Shown here piece after piece: positions 45,233 through 54,229 of a stretch of DNA of 64,000 nt. Below the pieces are notes generated by a model. The model was not told the DNA's origin. It saw only the letters and a list, made by a program, of their open reading frames with translations, and ran no database searches. Position numbers and translations under genes: made by a program. How positions within the stretch are numbered: the first letter of the stretch is position 1; each line of letters begins with the position of its first letter. Source of the DNA: Ammoniphilus oxalaticus (GTDB taxonomy: Bacteria; Bacillota; Bacilli; Aneurinibacillales; RAOX-1); the NCBI RefSeq assembly GCF_003609605.1, contig NZ_MCHY01000008.1, forward strand, positions 806,001 to 870,000, written 5' to 3'.

Positions 45233-46210
45233 ATGAAAAGAGGACTCATCATCTCGGCATTATCCTTGTGCGTCTTCATCGTTGGACTGAGTAGTCTTAT
45301 TGAACCAACTGTTGTTGCGGCAAAGACATCAGTTACCGATCCTCTTTTTGAAAGGGAACAAAATGACGAGCTGTATAAAAAAATCAAAGCGTTTCAAGAG
45401 GAGCATCGGGTTGCTCCTACTGACGCGAAGATTGATCGGATCTGGAAAGCGATCCCCGGATATAATGGGTTAGAGGTTGATATTGAAAAAAGTTATGAAA
45501 AGATGAAGGAAAGCGGCGCATTCGATTCAACAAAGATTGTGTTTAAAGAAGTGCCTCCTAACGTTCATCTCAACGATTTAGCGGCGGAACCGATCTATCG
45601 GGGCAATCAGCAGAAACCCATGGCCGCTTTATTAATCAACGTAGCTTGGGGAAATGAATATATACTGCCGATTCTGAAAGCCTTGCAAGAAGCGGACGTG
45701 AAAGCCACCTTCTTTTATGATGGGAGCTGGGTCAAAAAGAACCCGGAACTGGCGATGATGATTTATATGGAAGGGCATGAAATTGGCAACCACGCCTACA
45801 GTCATCCTGATTTACAAAGACGTTCCAAAACCGAAACCTATCAGGAAATAGACAAAACGAATGATGTTATTGTGGAAACGATTGGAGTCCGACCGACCTG
45901 GTTTGCGCCGCCAAGCGGGAGTTTTAATCAGACAACCATCGAAGTTGCGGATGAACTTGAGATGAAAACGATCCTATGGACGATCGACACCGTCGATTGG
46001 AAAAAGCCCGCAACGGAAGAAATGGTCAATCGAATTTTGAAAGGGATAGATAAGGGGTATATGGTTCTGATGCATCCGACAAAGCCCGTTGCGGAAGGGT
46101 TTGCCGACATGATCGCGGGAATCAAAGCAAAAGGGCTGCAGCTTGGAACAGTCAGCGAACTGATGAGTGAAAAGCGGATTGATCAACTGAAGGATGCTCA
46201 ACAAGAATGA
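45233..46210 (+). CDS. Polysaccharide deacetylase-like protein (YlxY-type)
   Basis: 325 residues. A signal peptide ends around VVAAK, then an alpha-rich stretch, then a NodB homology domain (about 125-310). Motif 2 GHEIGNHAYSHPD keeps the metal histidines. Motif 1 reads LLINVAWGNEYI, where active enzymes have TFDDG, so the catalytic Asp pair is missing. This matches sporulation proteins YlxY/PdaB-like, some of which may be inactive. Exported; probable cell-wall or cortex role. Confidence 0.88.
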   Translation: MKRGLIISALSLCVFIVGLSSLIEPTVVAAKTSVTDPLFEREQNDELYKKIKAFQEEHRVAPTDAKIDRIWKAIPGYNGLEVDIEKSYEKMKESGAFDSTKIVFKEVPPNVHLNDLAAEPIYRGNQQKPMAALLINVAWGNEYILPILKALQEADVKATFFYDGSWVKKNPELAMMIYMEGHEIGNHAYSHPDLQRRSKTETYQEIDKTNDVIVETIGVRPTWFAPPSGSFNQTTIEVADELEMKTILWTIDTVDWKKPATEEMVNRILKGIDKGYMVLMHPTKPVAEGFADMIAGIKAKGLQLGTVSELMSEKRIDQLKDAQQE

Positions 46211-46231
46211 TAATTTCAACAGATATGCAGG

Positions 46232-46266
46232 AAAACAGACTTATAGACGAGTCTGTTTTTTTTATT
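46232..46266 (+). terminator. Terminator after deacetylase gene
   Basis: AAACAGACT pairs with AGTCTGTTT around an 8-nt loop and is followed by TTTTTT. Confidence 0.88.
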
Positions 46267-46450
46267 TTCCCACGTGGACGTCATAATGGACGAGGAATAG
46301 GGAATACAATCTAACCGTTGGGATCACTCAGGACCTTGGTCACGTAGTTATGAAGTATTTTAAATAAGCGATAGATGAATGAGCATGCAATGCGAAATTC
46401 AGTCAAGGATCAACGATAACATGTCAAAAATGAATAAGGGGTGTGGAATA

Positions 46451-47227
46451 GTGAAGGGATATACGGATAACTACGAAAGGGACACCTATGGGATTATTGC
46501 CTTTTGGCTACGAAATGACTATGACCATGGTCGTTTTTTTGATAGGGAGATCAGCCATTACGAAACAGAATTGGCCCGCGCAAACTTGAACAACATCCAA
46601 CGTTTAGGGGAGGTATGGAAAAAGGCAAGTACGAAACAAGGCGATATTGGAAATTTATTAAAAGAAGCTAAACATGTTACTCGTGAATTTCACCGTTTGC
46701 TTACTTATACAATGGATAAATCATTGCGCTGTGAGGTTATTATTTCTACGCCGGTATCACTACTAGATCATATGGTACGGGAAGCCGAGGAATCCCAGAG
46801 GGTCTTTAAACTAATTGAACGGGGCGCAAAAATTTCACCCTCAGACGCAATTATCCATGAAAGCGTCTTTTGGTTAAGACAAATGGCAGATCACTTAGGC
46901 TATATTCTTCATTATTCGGATGTATCAAATTACGATGTAAACTTTCAAGTCATGGAAATGATGCAAAAATTCGAACGCCTGTATATGCAAGCAACCGCGC
47001 TTCAAACAATGATACGTACCCCAAGGAAAGATACTTTACCGATCCTAACTCAATTTAAAAATATGATTATTAAAGAGGCTAAAAGCTTAGAGGATTTTAA
47101 ATTGCAGTTGAGTGACTTAATCAAGAGATGCGCCATTGCGACAACATCACCGCCGGATCTACTAGAACACATTGCCAGGGAAGCCCATCATTTATGGAGG
47201 AACTTAGAGGAGGAAAGAATAACGTAG
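46451..47227 (+). CDS. DUF2935-type helical protein
   Basis: 258 residues, all alpha, with an internal duplication: IIAFWLRNDYDHGRFFDREI in the first half and ESVFWLRQMADHLGYILHY in the second. The His and acidic residues in FWLR...DH are the family hallmark and may bind metal. Function unknown; these proteins are common in spore formers. GTG 46451 has AAGGGGTG upstream and gives the usual N-terminus; ATGs at 46379 and 46421 are in frame but weakly supported. Confidence 0.78.
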   Translation: MKGYTDNYERDTYGIIAFWLRNDYDHGRFFDREISHYETELARANLNNIQRLGEVWKKASTKQGDIGNLLKEAKHVTREFHRLLTYTMDKSLRCEVIISTPVSLLDHMVREAEESQRVFKLIERGAKISPSDAIIHESVFWLRQMADHLGYILHYSDVSNYDVNFQVMEMMQKFERLYMQATALQTMIRTPRKDTLPILTQFKNMIIKEAKSLEDFKLQLSDLIKRCAIATTSPPDLLEHIAREAHHLWRNLEEERIT

Positions 47228-47332
47228 CCTTTGTCTCGAGGGGAATGACTAGTCTATAGGTTAAATATTAAAATACTTAAATCGGATGAACAAAACCAAT
47301 CCCATCAATTTTGTTGATAGAATTATTTTTTT

Positions 47333-47383
47333 AAAAAACGGCGTCCAAACGTAGGGAGTTCAGAACCCTATCATTTGGGCGCC
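47333..47383 (-). terminator. Terminator of the coat-like gene
   Basis: Read leftward: GGCGCCCAAA...TTTGGACGCC with an inner pair ATAGGG...CCCTA, then GTTTTTT. Confidence 0.85.
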
Positions 47384-47403
47384 TTATTTTCAGGTTGCTC
47401 GTT

Positions 47404-47799
47404 TTATCGATAGCGCCCGTATCCAAAGGACGGATACATAGGATAACGATGGCGCCAGCAATTACATTTAGGCATGACAGCTTGATAGTGATTTCCCGAA
47501 CCTTGATTGTAATTGTAATACCATGGGTAAGCTGGAATCGCGTAAACGGGACCAAGATCATTTTTCAGTTGCTGTTGACCGAACAGGGTGGGATGATTTC
47601 CGAGCGGTTGCCCATCATAACTCTCCATCATTTGCGCGTGGCTATCTTCCCCTGGGATAGAAAGATCCGGACCTACAGCATTTATAAAATCATTAGAGCA
47701 TTGAGCTGGGAACACCATTCCTTCACGAGCATTTTCGTCTAAAACGTATTGTTGTCCAGCGTAGTCCACTCGCCATTTTTCATCGGCATGATTGTTCAT
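47404..47799 (-). CDS. Coat-like protein, Tyr/Pro/His-rich C-terminus
   Basis: 131 residues. The N-terminal half is polar (EKWRVDYAGQQYVLDENAREG). The last 40 residues are aromatic and cysteine-containing (AYPWYYNYNQG, KCNCWRHRYPMYPSFGYG). This composition is typical of spore-coat or crust proteins, but there is no recognised domain. ATG 47799 is 7 bp from AAAGGGG; the ATG two codons earlier is too close. Confidence 0.7.
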   Translation of the reverse strand: MNNHADEKWRVDYAGQQYVLDENAREGMVFPAQCSNDFINAVGPDLSIPGEDSHAQMMESYDGQPLGNHPTLFGQQQLKNDLGPVYAIPAYPWYYNYNQGSGNHYQAVMPKCNCWRHRYPMYPSFGYGRYR

Positions 47800-48324
47800 A
47801 TTCATTCCCCTTTCTAGATACTGCCCATCATATTCAAGCTGCGTTCATTGGGAACAATATCCTATAAAATAACTGGGGTCTTTTATCAGCATCAGATGAA
47901 AGCGCTGTTCGATCGCGTGAACGATTCAAGACCATATAGCGAACCTTTTGCGCCAAATTTAAAACCCAGCCGTTTTCTTAGCAGAAAATGTGGCTCGGTT
48001 TATCAATGTCGTTTGAGGGGAGTTATGAGACATGACAATGTTAATCGAAAGCATTCGAGTCAAAGCAAAAGGGAGGCCGCGCGCTAAAAAGTGATCCCAT
48101 TCGGCTTTTTAGATGCGGCGCTCCCTTGCTTCTGATCTGTTCTGAATTCTGATTCTTTTGGAAGCTTTTCATAAGACTGATAGGAGGTCTACCATTTTTT
48201 CATTCTTCAGAACGCATTGCATTAGGCAAACACTGTTAGGTTAGGGAAACAATGTTTACTTAGGGCAATATTATCTAATTTAAAATGGATTGTCAACCGT
48301 TTTTCCGACTCCTTTTTCAGAAAA
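47800..48324. other. Gene-free 525-bp spacer
   Basis: No convincing gene. A plus-strand frame of 79 codons at 47848-48087 lacks a ribosome site and a protein-like composition. TAATAGGAGG-like sequence near 48180 is not followed by an ORF. Confidence 0.5.
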
Positions 48325-48368
48325 TAAAAAAGACCCAAACCCCAAGCGGGTATGCAGGGTGTGGGTCC
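48325..48368 (-). terminator. Hairpin ahead of the 35-codon ORF, reads as minus-strand terminator
   Basis: GACCCA(A)ACCCC...GGGTGTGGGTC. On the minus strand it is followed by TTTTTTATTTT, so it should terminate leftward transcription. On the plus strand it could form in the leader of the small ORF. Confidence 0.7.
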
Positions 48369-48397
48369 TAGATCAAGAAGTGAGGTGACAAGCTGGT

Positions 48398-48505
48398 ATG
48401 GGTGGAACGGATTGGGAAAAGGCAGATAGAAGGCGCAAACGGGAAATCTTTTACTTGGATTCCACCGTAAATAGAACAGCGTCAAGGTTTAAGCAATATG
48501 GCTAA
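48398..48505 (+). CDS. Small charged protein, 35 codons
   Basis: ATG 48398 follows AGGTGA at 9 bp. The product reads MGGTDWEKADRRRKREIFYL, then DSTVNRTASRFKQYG. It is basic, helical in its centre and has protein-like codon use. The stop lies inside a strong hairpin (48476-48518), as in small monocistronic genes. No homologue is recognised. Flanking inverted segments GGTGGAA (48401) and TTCCACC (48460) may also pair in the mRNA. Confidence 0.5.
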   Translation: MGGTDWEKADRRRKREIFYLDSTVNRTASRFKQYG

Positions 48506-48518
48506 ACCTTGATGCTGT
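48476..48518. terminator. 16-bp stem-loop after the 35-codon ORF
   Basis: ACAGCgTCAAGGTTTA pairs with TAAACCTTGAtGCTGT; on the plus strand TGTTGTTTG follows. Confidence 0.65.
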
Positions 48519-48867
48519 TGTTGTTTGTGATTCATTTTAATCACTTCATTTTAATCACTTTATTTCAATCACTAGTTTTCCTCGGGCTTGACGGCTTTAA
48601 GCCTAATTCATAAAACGATTTTTACGTATGAGATACTCATCCGATTGAATGCGCGTCCACGGTAATGTCAAAGTTTTAGCCTCGCTGAATAGCTTTGTTT
48701 TTCCGACCTAATTTCCACAGAAAAGGGGAAGTGAATCTCTCAAACTACCATTATTGAATATGATATAATAGACCCATATTTTGGACGTGAAGTAGTTATG
48801 CGTTTCACCACAGTAAAAGGACAAGCATCCATATTTTTTGTCCGATTATAAGGAGTAGTAAATAATT
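48519..48867 (+). promoter_or_regulatory. Spacer with extended -10 promoter of the helicase gene
   Basis: Contains three short direct repeats of TTTTAATCACTT type (about 48536-48575). An extended -10 promoter TGATATAAT lies at 48761-48769, about 100 bp before the start codon. No gene. Confidence 0.6.
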
Positions 48868-51141
48868 ATGGCTCAAATGATACCTGATTCTATTCCTAGG
48901 CAGGCAACATCAGGGGAGAAACTTGTTTTTAAAACGTTGAAATCATCATTACCTGATGATTTCATTGTCTATTATGAACCCGAAGTGAATGGAAGAAGAC
49001 CTGATTTTCTAATCATAGCTCCTCACTTAGGATTACTCGTTCTTGAAGTGAAAGACTATACGAAAAATACGCTTGTAAAAATAAACAAAGATGAATGGTT
49101 TATCCAGCATGGGGAGGCTCAATTAACAACGGTTAAAAGTCCGTTGAAACAAGCGCGGGATAACATGTTTCATATAGCGAGTTATCTTCAAAAAGAGAAG
49201 TCTTTGCTTACGTGGGACGGAGAATATAAAGGAAGGCTCAAGTTTCCGTACGGGTATGGAACGGTTTTTACGCGTATTACACAGGCAGAATGTGTTGAAC
49301 ATCAAATCTATCATATAAATGAACCACATTTTACACTCACGCGAGATGAACTCGATTTGGACCACGATACTTTTTCGCGTGAACACTTCATTGAAAAATT
49401 GTACGGCATGTTTCCTTTTAAACATGTGAAAAGACAATATCTAACAGTAGAAGATATTGAGACAATTCGATTTTACCTTTTCCCCGAGGTCCGCATTAGC
49501 GCAAAATGGAATGAACCGCGCAAATATCGAGAGGACTGGCTGCTATCGCTAACCGATTTAAAGACGATGGATGTTCACCAAGAAAATTTGGCAAAACAGA
49601 TCGGGGAAGAGCATCGTCTGATTCGAGGCGTTGCCGGAAGTGGAAAAACGCTCATTCTAGCAAGTCGTGTAAAAACATTGCAAATGAACAATCCAGATTG
49701 GAAGATTCTTGTCCTTTGTTACAACATCTCGTTGGCGACGATGATCAGACAAATGATTGAGGAAAAATTAAGAGAGCCAGCAGACATGATCGATTTCATT
49801 TCAACGAAAAATAGCGACAAGACCGACCATAATGTCGAGGTCTTTCATTATCACGGGTTTATTTCGAAAAAGAGGATAAAAGAGGACGGCGAAATGCCTG
49901 AAGGTTCCTATCCTTTGTACGACGCCATTTTGATCGACGAAGGCCAAGACTTTGAACCCGAGTGGCTCAACATGATTAGCAAGTGTTTAAATCCTGAAAC
50001 AAAATCGTTATTAATCGTTGAAGATCGAGCCCAAAATATTTATAAAAGAAAGTGGAATTTGCGAAAGCTGACAGGTCTTGATTTCAGGGGAAGGTCCCGT
50101 TACTTAAGCATTAATTATCGAAATACGGCGGAGATCCTTCAGTTTGCTTGGCGGTTTTATGAGATGCATACGTATGATGGCGACAAAACAGATCAGAGCA
50201 AGGCGGAAGTGATCCCACCCCGACAAACAGAACGAACAGGACCAGAACCGATCGTATATAAAGCGTCGAATTTTGAAGAGGAAGTGGATTTCGTCGCGAG
50301 GAGTATACATAAATTACATCAGGAATATGACATCCCTTTTTCAGAAATGATTATCCTTTATCGGATCAGAAGAGATCGTAATCATTCCTATGTCGACATT
50401 CTTAAGCGCGTTTTAAAACAGCATCAACTCCCTTATTTTTGGCTGTCTGAAAATAATGAAACGAAAAGACAATTCATCAAAAAGGAAGAGAGCATTAAAA
50501 TTTCAACGATTGACAGTTCCAAAGGGTTGGATTTCCAGGCTGTATTCGTTGTTAACCTTGATAATATGCCTTTTGTATTGGAAGAGGATGAGGAAAGAGA
50601 AGCTGCCTTGCTCTATATTGCGATGACAAGAGCATTAGAATGGCTGTTTTTAAGTTACAGCGGGGTGTCCAAGTATACGAACTATTTGGAATCTGTTTCT
50701 CATGTGAATCAACCGAATGTAAAAGAACAACTAGAGCAAGAACTAGCGTCCACTGTCTGGACCGAAGAAACGGCCGCGACGACTGAACTAGAAGCAACTG
50801 AAATCATTGAAACGGAAGAGAGTGAGCAAACCATGGCGAAAACGTCGTTTGATGTACATGCTTTTTCAGAGGAGAATCATAACCCACTCGTCTTTGAAAC
50901 CCTAAGAGGTTGGCGTAAAAAGAGGGCGGCGGCAAACAAGGTCCCAGCCTATACAATTATTGAAAACAAGTCGCTCATGATCCTTGCGACATTCATCCCG
51001 CATACCCAGGAAGAATTCATGTCCTTGCCGTTCTTTAAAGAGAAAAGATGGGAGATGTATGGTGATGAACTATTGGAAATTCTGAAAACTATGAAAAAAA
51101 GTACGACATCTTTGAATATTTTCCGCGATACGTTTTCTTAA
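48868..51141 (+). CDS. NERD domain-SF1 helicase-HRDC fusion
   Basis: 757 residues. The N-terminal NERD nuclease-like domain (about 12-130) has GRRPDFLIIAP and LVLEVKDY, the D-x-n-E-x-K arrangement. A UvrD/Rep-like superfamily 1 helicase follows, with Walker A GVAGSGKT (about 254), Walker B LIDEGQDF (about 355), INYRNTAEIL, and the late motifs TIDSSKGLDF and LLYIAMTRA. The last 90 residues (VFETLRGWRKKRAAANKVPAY, EEFMSLPF) form an HRDC domain. It is probably DNA repair or phage defence, given the neighbouring restriction genes. Confidence 0.92.
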   Translation: MAQMIPDSIPRQATSGEKLVFKTLKSSLPDDFIVYYEPEVNGRRPDFLIIAPHLGLLVLEVKDYTKNTLVKINKDEWFIQHGEAQLTTVKSPLKQARDNMFHIASYLQKEKSLLTWDGEYKGRLKFPYGYGTVFTRITQAECVEHQIYHINEPHFTLTRDELDLDHDTFSREHFIEKLYGMFPFKHVKRQYLTVEDIETIRFYLFPEVRISAKWNEPRKYREDWLLSLTDLKTMDVHQENLAKQIGEEHRLIRGVAGSGKTLILASRVKTLQMNNPDWKILVLCYNISLATMIRQMIEEKLREPADMIDFISTKNSDKTDHNVEVFHYHGFISKKRIKEDGEMPEGSYPLYDAILIDEGQDFEPEWLNMISKCLNPETKSLLIVEDRAQNIYKRKWNLRKLTGLDFRGRSRYLSINYRNTAEILQFAWRFYEMHTYDGDKTDQSKAEVIPPRQTERTGPEPIVYKASNFEEEVDFVARSIHKLHQEYDIPFSEMIILYRIRRDRNHSYVDILKRVLKQHQLPYFWLSENNETKRQFIKKEESIKISTIDSSKGLDFQAVFVVNLDNMPFVLEEDEEREAALLYIAMTRALEWLFLSYSGVSKYTNYLESVSHVNQPNVKEQLEQELASTVWTEETAATTELEATEIIETEESEQTMAKTSFDVHAFSEENHNPLVFETLRGWRKKRAAANKVPAYTIIENKSLMILATFIPHTQEEFMSLPFFKEKRWEMYGDELLEILKTMKKSTTSLNIFRDTFS

Positions 51142-51259
51142 AAGAGGAAAAAAATCCGTCTTTGATACAAAAGATCATGGGGATCTTTAAGTAAACTGAA
51201 TCGCAAGAACACTCCTCTTTAGATCGAGATTCTTTGCGAAGTGAAAGGGGAGAGTTAGT

Positions 51260-51631
51260 GTGAACTGTCCTTTTTGCGCGATGCCACGAGAACAAATCCT
51301 ATTAGAAAATGAATTAGCGATCGCCTTTTTTGATAAATATCCCGTACAAGAAGGGCATCTGCTCGTCATTCCAAAACGGCATGCGATCACTTACTTTGAT
51401 GCGACAGAGGAAGAAATCGTTGCCATCCATCAGCTGATATATAAAGGCAAGCAACACATCGATCAACAGTACCAACCCAACGGATACAACATTGGCGTCA
51501 ACATCGGAGAACATGGCGGACAAACGATCATGCATCTGCACTTTCATCTGATCCCGCGTTATAAAGGTGATGTTGCCGATCCGCGCGGCGGGATTCGCAA
51601 AGCGATTCCGAATTTGGTGGCGTATCCGTGA
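51260..51631 (+). CDS. HIT family hydrolase
   Basis: 123 residues. The histidine triad is MHLHFHLIPR (His92, 94, 96), with the nucleophilic His in the middle, plus an N-terminal CPFC (Cys3, Cys6) that likely binds zinc with a downstream His. Members hydrolyse nucleotide-P-N or dinucleoside polyphosphate bonds. GTG 51260 has AAAGGGGAGAG upstream. It is 12 bp from the HNH gene, so co-transcribed with it. Confidence 0.93.
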   Translation: MNCPFCAMPREQILLENELAIAFFDKYPVQEGHLLVIPKRHAITYFDATEEEIVAIHQLIYKGKQHIDQQYQPNGYNIGVNIGEHGGQTIMHLHFHLIPRYKGDVADPRGGIRKAIPNLVAYP

Positions 51632-51643
51632 GAGGGAAGGAGG

Positions 51644-52525
51644 ATGAACCCTTTGAATGCAGAGGAACTTAAACAAAAAATCGCAGACCTTAAAATATGG
51701 AAAAAGAGGGACGAGCGAGCCCCGCATAAACCCCTGACTATTTTGTACGCCCTTGGGCGCCTGCAAAATGAAAATACACGTGAATTTCATTACGAGGAAG
51801 CAAGGGAGAAGCTGACGAATCTATTAATGGAATTTGGACCGCCTCGTAAATCCTATCATCCGGAACAACCATTCGTTCGCTTGCAAGGCGATGGGATTTG
51901 GAAGTTAAACCAACGTGTTGATAGGCCTCAAATAAAAAACCGTTATCTCATCGAAAATGATGTGATCGGTGGGTTTAAAGAGTCGGTTTATGACTTGTTT
52001 AAGCAAGATGCTACGCTAGTAAGAGAGGTTGCTGAATTCCTATTAAATGAACATTTTCCAGACACGATCCATGAAGATATATTGCTCGAAGTCGGATTAA
52101 ACTTAGGTACATACAGACGTAGAACCAGAGATCCGAGATTTCGCGAAAAAATTCTACGCGCTTATGAATTTAGCTGCGCTGTCTGTGGGTTTAATGTTCG
52201 TTTAGGTCACAACCTCGTTGCGATTGAAGCGGCGCATATTAAATGGCACCAATCGGGCGGGCCAGACGAAGAAGAGAATGGAATCGCCCTATGTTCGTTG
52301 CACCATAAACTATTTGATCGCGGCGTGTTTACCTTTAACAAATCAAAAAAATTGCTCGTATCCGAAAAAGCCCATGGAACGAACGGATTCGAAGAATGGC
52401 TATTACGCTATCATGGTCAACCCATCCGCGAACCCATCTCGCCACACTATCAGCCAAAACAAAGTTACCTCGATTGGCATGTGCATGAAGTATTTAAAGG
52501 AGAGGCTAGGTATGTGAGTGGGTGA
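51644..52525 (+). CDS. HNH endonuclease, phosphorothioate-DNA-binding type IV restriction enzyme-like
   Basis: 293 residues. The N-terminal part (about 15-150; RDERAPHKPLTILYALGRLQ, FGPPRKSYHPEQPFVRLQGDGIW) matches the sulfur-binding domain type found in restriction enzymes that recognise phosphorothioate-modified DNA (ScoMcrA/SprMcrA class). The C-terminal HNH nuclease has CAVC (178-181), EAAHIKWH, ENGIALCSLHHKLFDRGVF. It should cut foreign DNA that carries the modification. No dnd genes are in the window, which fits a host that lacks the modification. Confidence 0.88.
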   Translation: MNPLNAEELKQKIADLKIWKKRDERAPHKPLTILYALGRLQNENTREFHYEEAREKLTNLLMEFGPPRKSYHPEQPFVRLQGDGIWKLNQRVDRPQIKNRYLIENDVIGGFKESVYDLFKQDATLVREVAEFLLNEHFPDTIHEDILLEVGLNLGTYRRRTRDPRFREKILRAYEFSCAVCGFNVRLGHNLVAIEAAHIKWHQSGGPDEEENGIALCSLHHKLFDRGVFTFNKSKKLLVSEKAHGTNGFEEWLLRYHGQPIREPISPHYQPKQSYLDWHVHEVFKGEARYVSG

Positions 52526-52888
52526 ATTAAAATTAACACAAATCTTCCTGCACCTACTTATAAGGTGAATTAACTTACAAGTAGGTCTATCTCTAGGATT
52601 CCAACAGTGTCTTTGGAGATACTATGTAACAATCTCTTGAAAAAACTATCTTACGAAGAAAAGTTTGTAGGAATCCTTATGTATGGTATATTTAGAGTAA
52701 TTAGAAAAATATGGTTTTTAGTTTTCAATGAGGTATTAAATTTAAAAATAGAGTGTCTTCAGATTGATCGTTAATGTTAATAAGTGAATTTACAAAAAAA
52801 ATAGACATAATTAATACAATGACTAAATGTTTCTAAGAACTTTGAGGTATATATGTCGGATAGGAAAAAATAAGTAAGGGCTGATGTA
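52526..52888. other. AT-rich spacer at the edge of the unknown cassette
   Basis: Holds one inverted repeat CCTACTTaTAAG...CTTAcAAGTAGG (about 52552-52586) that could end the HNH transcript. Then comes strongly AT-rich sequence with likely promoter elements. No gene. Confidence 0.5.
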
Positions 52889-54193
52889 ATGACTAGTAAA
52901 ATAAGAAGTTTTTTAAATAGAATTGCACCTAAATTGAATAAAGAAGAATTAGCTAGAATAATCTCTGAGAAAAAGATGGGCTGGAAGCCCTCTAAACGCA
53001 TAGATTATTTAAAAAGGGAGGAATTGGTAGATGACTTTTTAACCTTATCCACTATTATAGATGAGGATGAATTAGAGGAATTTCTGGAATTAGCATTGAC
53101 CAAGAGAACAATTGGTTATCCAGCTTATACTTTTCGCTTAACATCGATTAGGTCTCTAAGGGAAAATCAAATAGAGGAAAAACATAATTACACATTCCTA
53201 AATTCTAATCAGATAACGATAAGTTCCATTCAAAACAATAAGGATAGTTGTAGCTTTAAAATGTTCATAAAAGAACACAATGTGGCTAGAATGCAGGATA
53301 TTTTAAATTCAGACAGTTTGCAAGCGAGACATTCTATAGAAATACTTGTTGATAAAAAACAAGAAATATTAACAATGATTGTTGGCAAGGACACTACACA
53401 GGAAACGGCTAAACGCTTTTTGCAACAAGTATTGAGGTGGCCGATTTCAACTTTTGATATCACTGAAAATTATGCACAAAGCTATGAAGTTGGTAAGACT
53501 CATTTTAGAACAGCATTAATAATTGATTTTGTATACAACAGGCTGAAAAGAATAGGATATACAGCTAACTTTAAGGAGATAAAATTTTTAACAGGTAGTG
53601 AGTCGTCTAGAAGTACGGGGATAAGAAACGTTACTTTAAATGGGAATGATATTCTGTCTTCTCAACTAGCGTGTGAATATGTTACGGTAGGAAGTGCCGT
53701 ATTATCTTTTAAGTTAGACATAATATATAATGATATTAAATTTGCATCTTCCTTTTATTTTAAAGGGGATAATTATTCTCAGTTAAAAATTGTATTAATA
53801 GATGTTCCAGAGGAGTATCAAAGAACATTTATGTATACAATGCAAAATGAATACATTGATATGTGTAAAAGTGGTATTAGTAACGTTCAGGAAACCATAA
53901 CCAGACTTAATATTATTAAAGGAAAGTATTTAGCACCCGACAAATTTGTATTTGAATCGATTCAAAACGTAATTCACGAAAATAATCAGTATTTACTAGA
54001 GATTTTAGCAAAAGCTAGTGATGAGGGCATTCGTGAGCTAGTCGGCAAAACGGCCTATAATAATAAGATACTACTAGACAATACGGGATTTGGTGATGAG
54101 GACGTTAGCCTAAAGAAATTATCAGAACAATTAGAACTAGTGTTTGATACCTTGGGAGAACTTGAAGGTGAAGATAATATATTAAAAAAATAG
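52889..54193 (+). CDS. Unknown protein A of AT-rich cassette
   Basis: 434 residues; no family recognised. The N-terminal 75 residues are helical (LNKEELARIISEKKMGWKPS, REELVDDFLTLSTIIDEDEL) and may bind DNA or another protein. The middle has a beta-alpha pattern SIEILVDKKQEILTMIVGKD, then TAKRFLQQVLRWPIS; later comes TLNGNDILSSQLACEYVTVG and LSFKLDIIYNDIKF. The same two patterns occur in the next gene, so both may share a domain. The C-terminus is acidic. The gene is far more AT-rich than the chromosome around it. AAGGGCTGATGTA precedes the ATG. Confidence 0.72.
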   Translation: MTSKIRSFLNRIAPKLNKEELARIISEKKMGWKPSKRIDYLKREELVDDFLTLSTIIDEDELEEFLELALTKRTIGYPAYTFRLTSIRSLRENQIEEKHNYTFLNSNQITISSIQNNKDSCSFKMFIKEHNVARMQDILNSDSLQARHSIEILVDKKQEILTMIVGKDTTQETAKRFLQQVLRWPISTFDITENYAQSYEVGKTHFRTALIIDFVYNRLKRIGYTANFKEIKFLTGSESSRSTGIRNVTLNGNDILSSQLACEYVTVGSAVLSFKLDIIYNDIKFASSFYFKGDNYSQLKIVLIDVPEEYQRTFMYTMQNEYIDMCKSGISNVQETITRLNIIKGKYLAPDKFVFESIQNVIHENNQYLLEILAKASDEGIRELVGKTAYNNKILLDNTGFGDEDVSLKKLSEQLELVFDTLGELEGEDNILKK

Positions 54194-54229
54194 TATTCAA
54201 TTTAAATGTAATTAAGGGAGGGGGGGACA

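Noticed and set aside
47848-48087. Plus-strand ORF of 79 codons
   Set aside because: No ribosome site and no protein-like pattern.
48222-48485. Minus-strand ORF of 87 codons
   Set aside because: It runs through the terminator hairpin and opposite the better-supported 35-codon plus-strand ORF.
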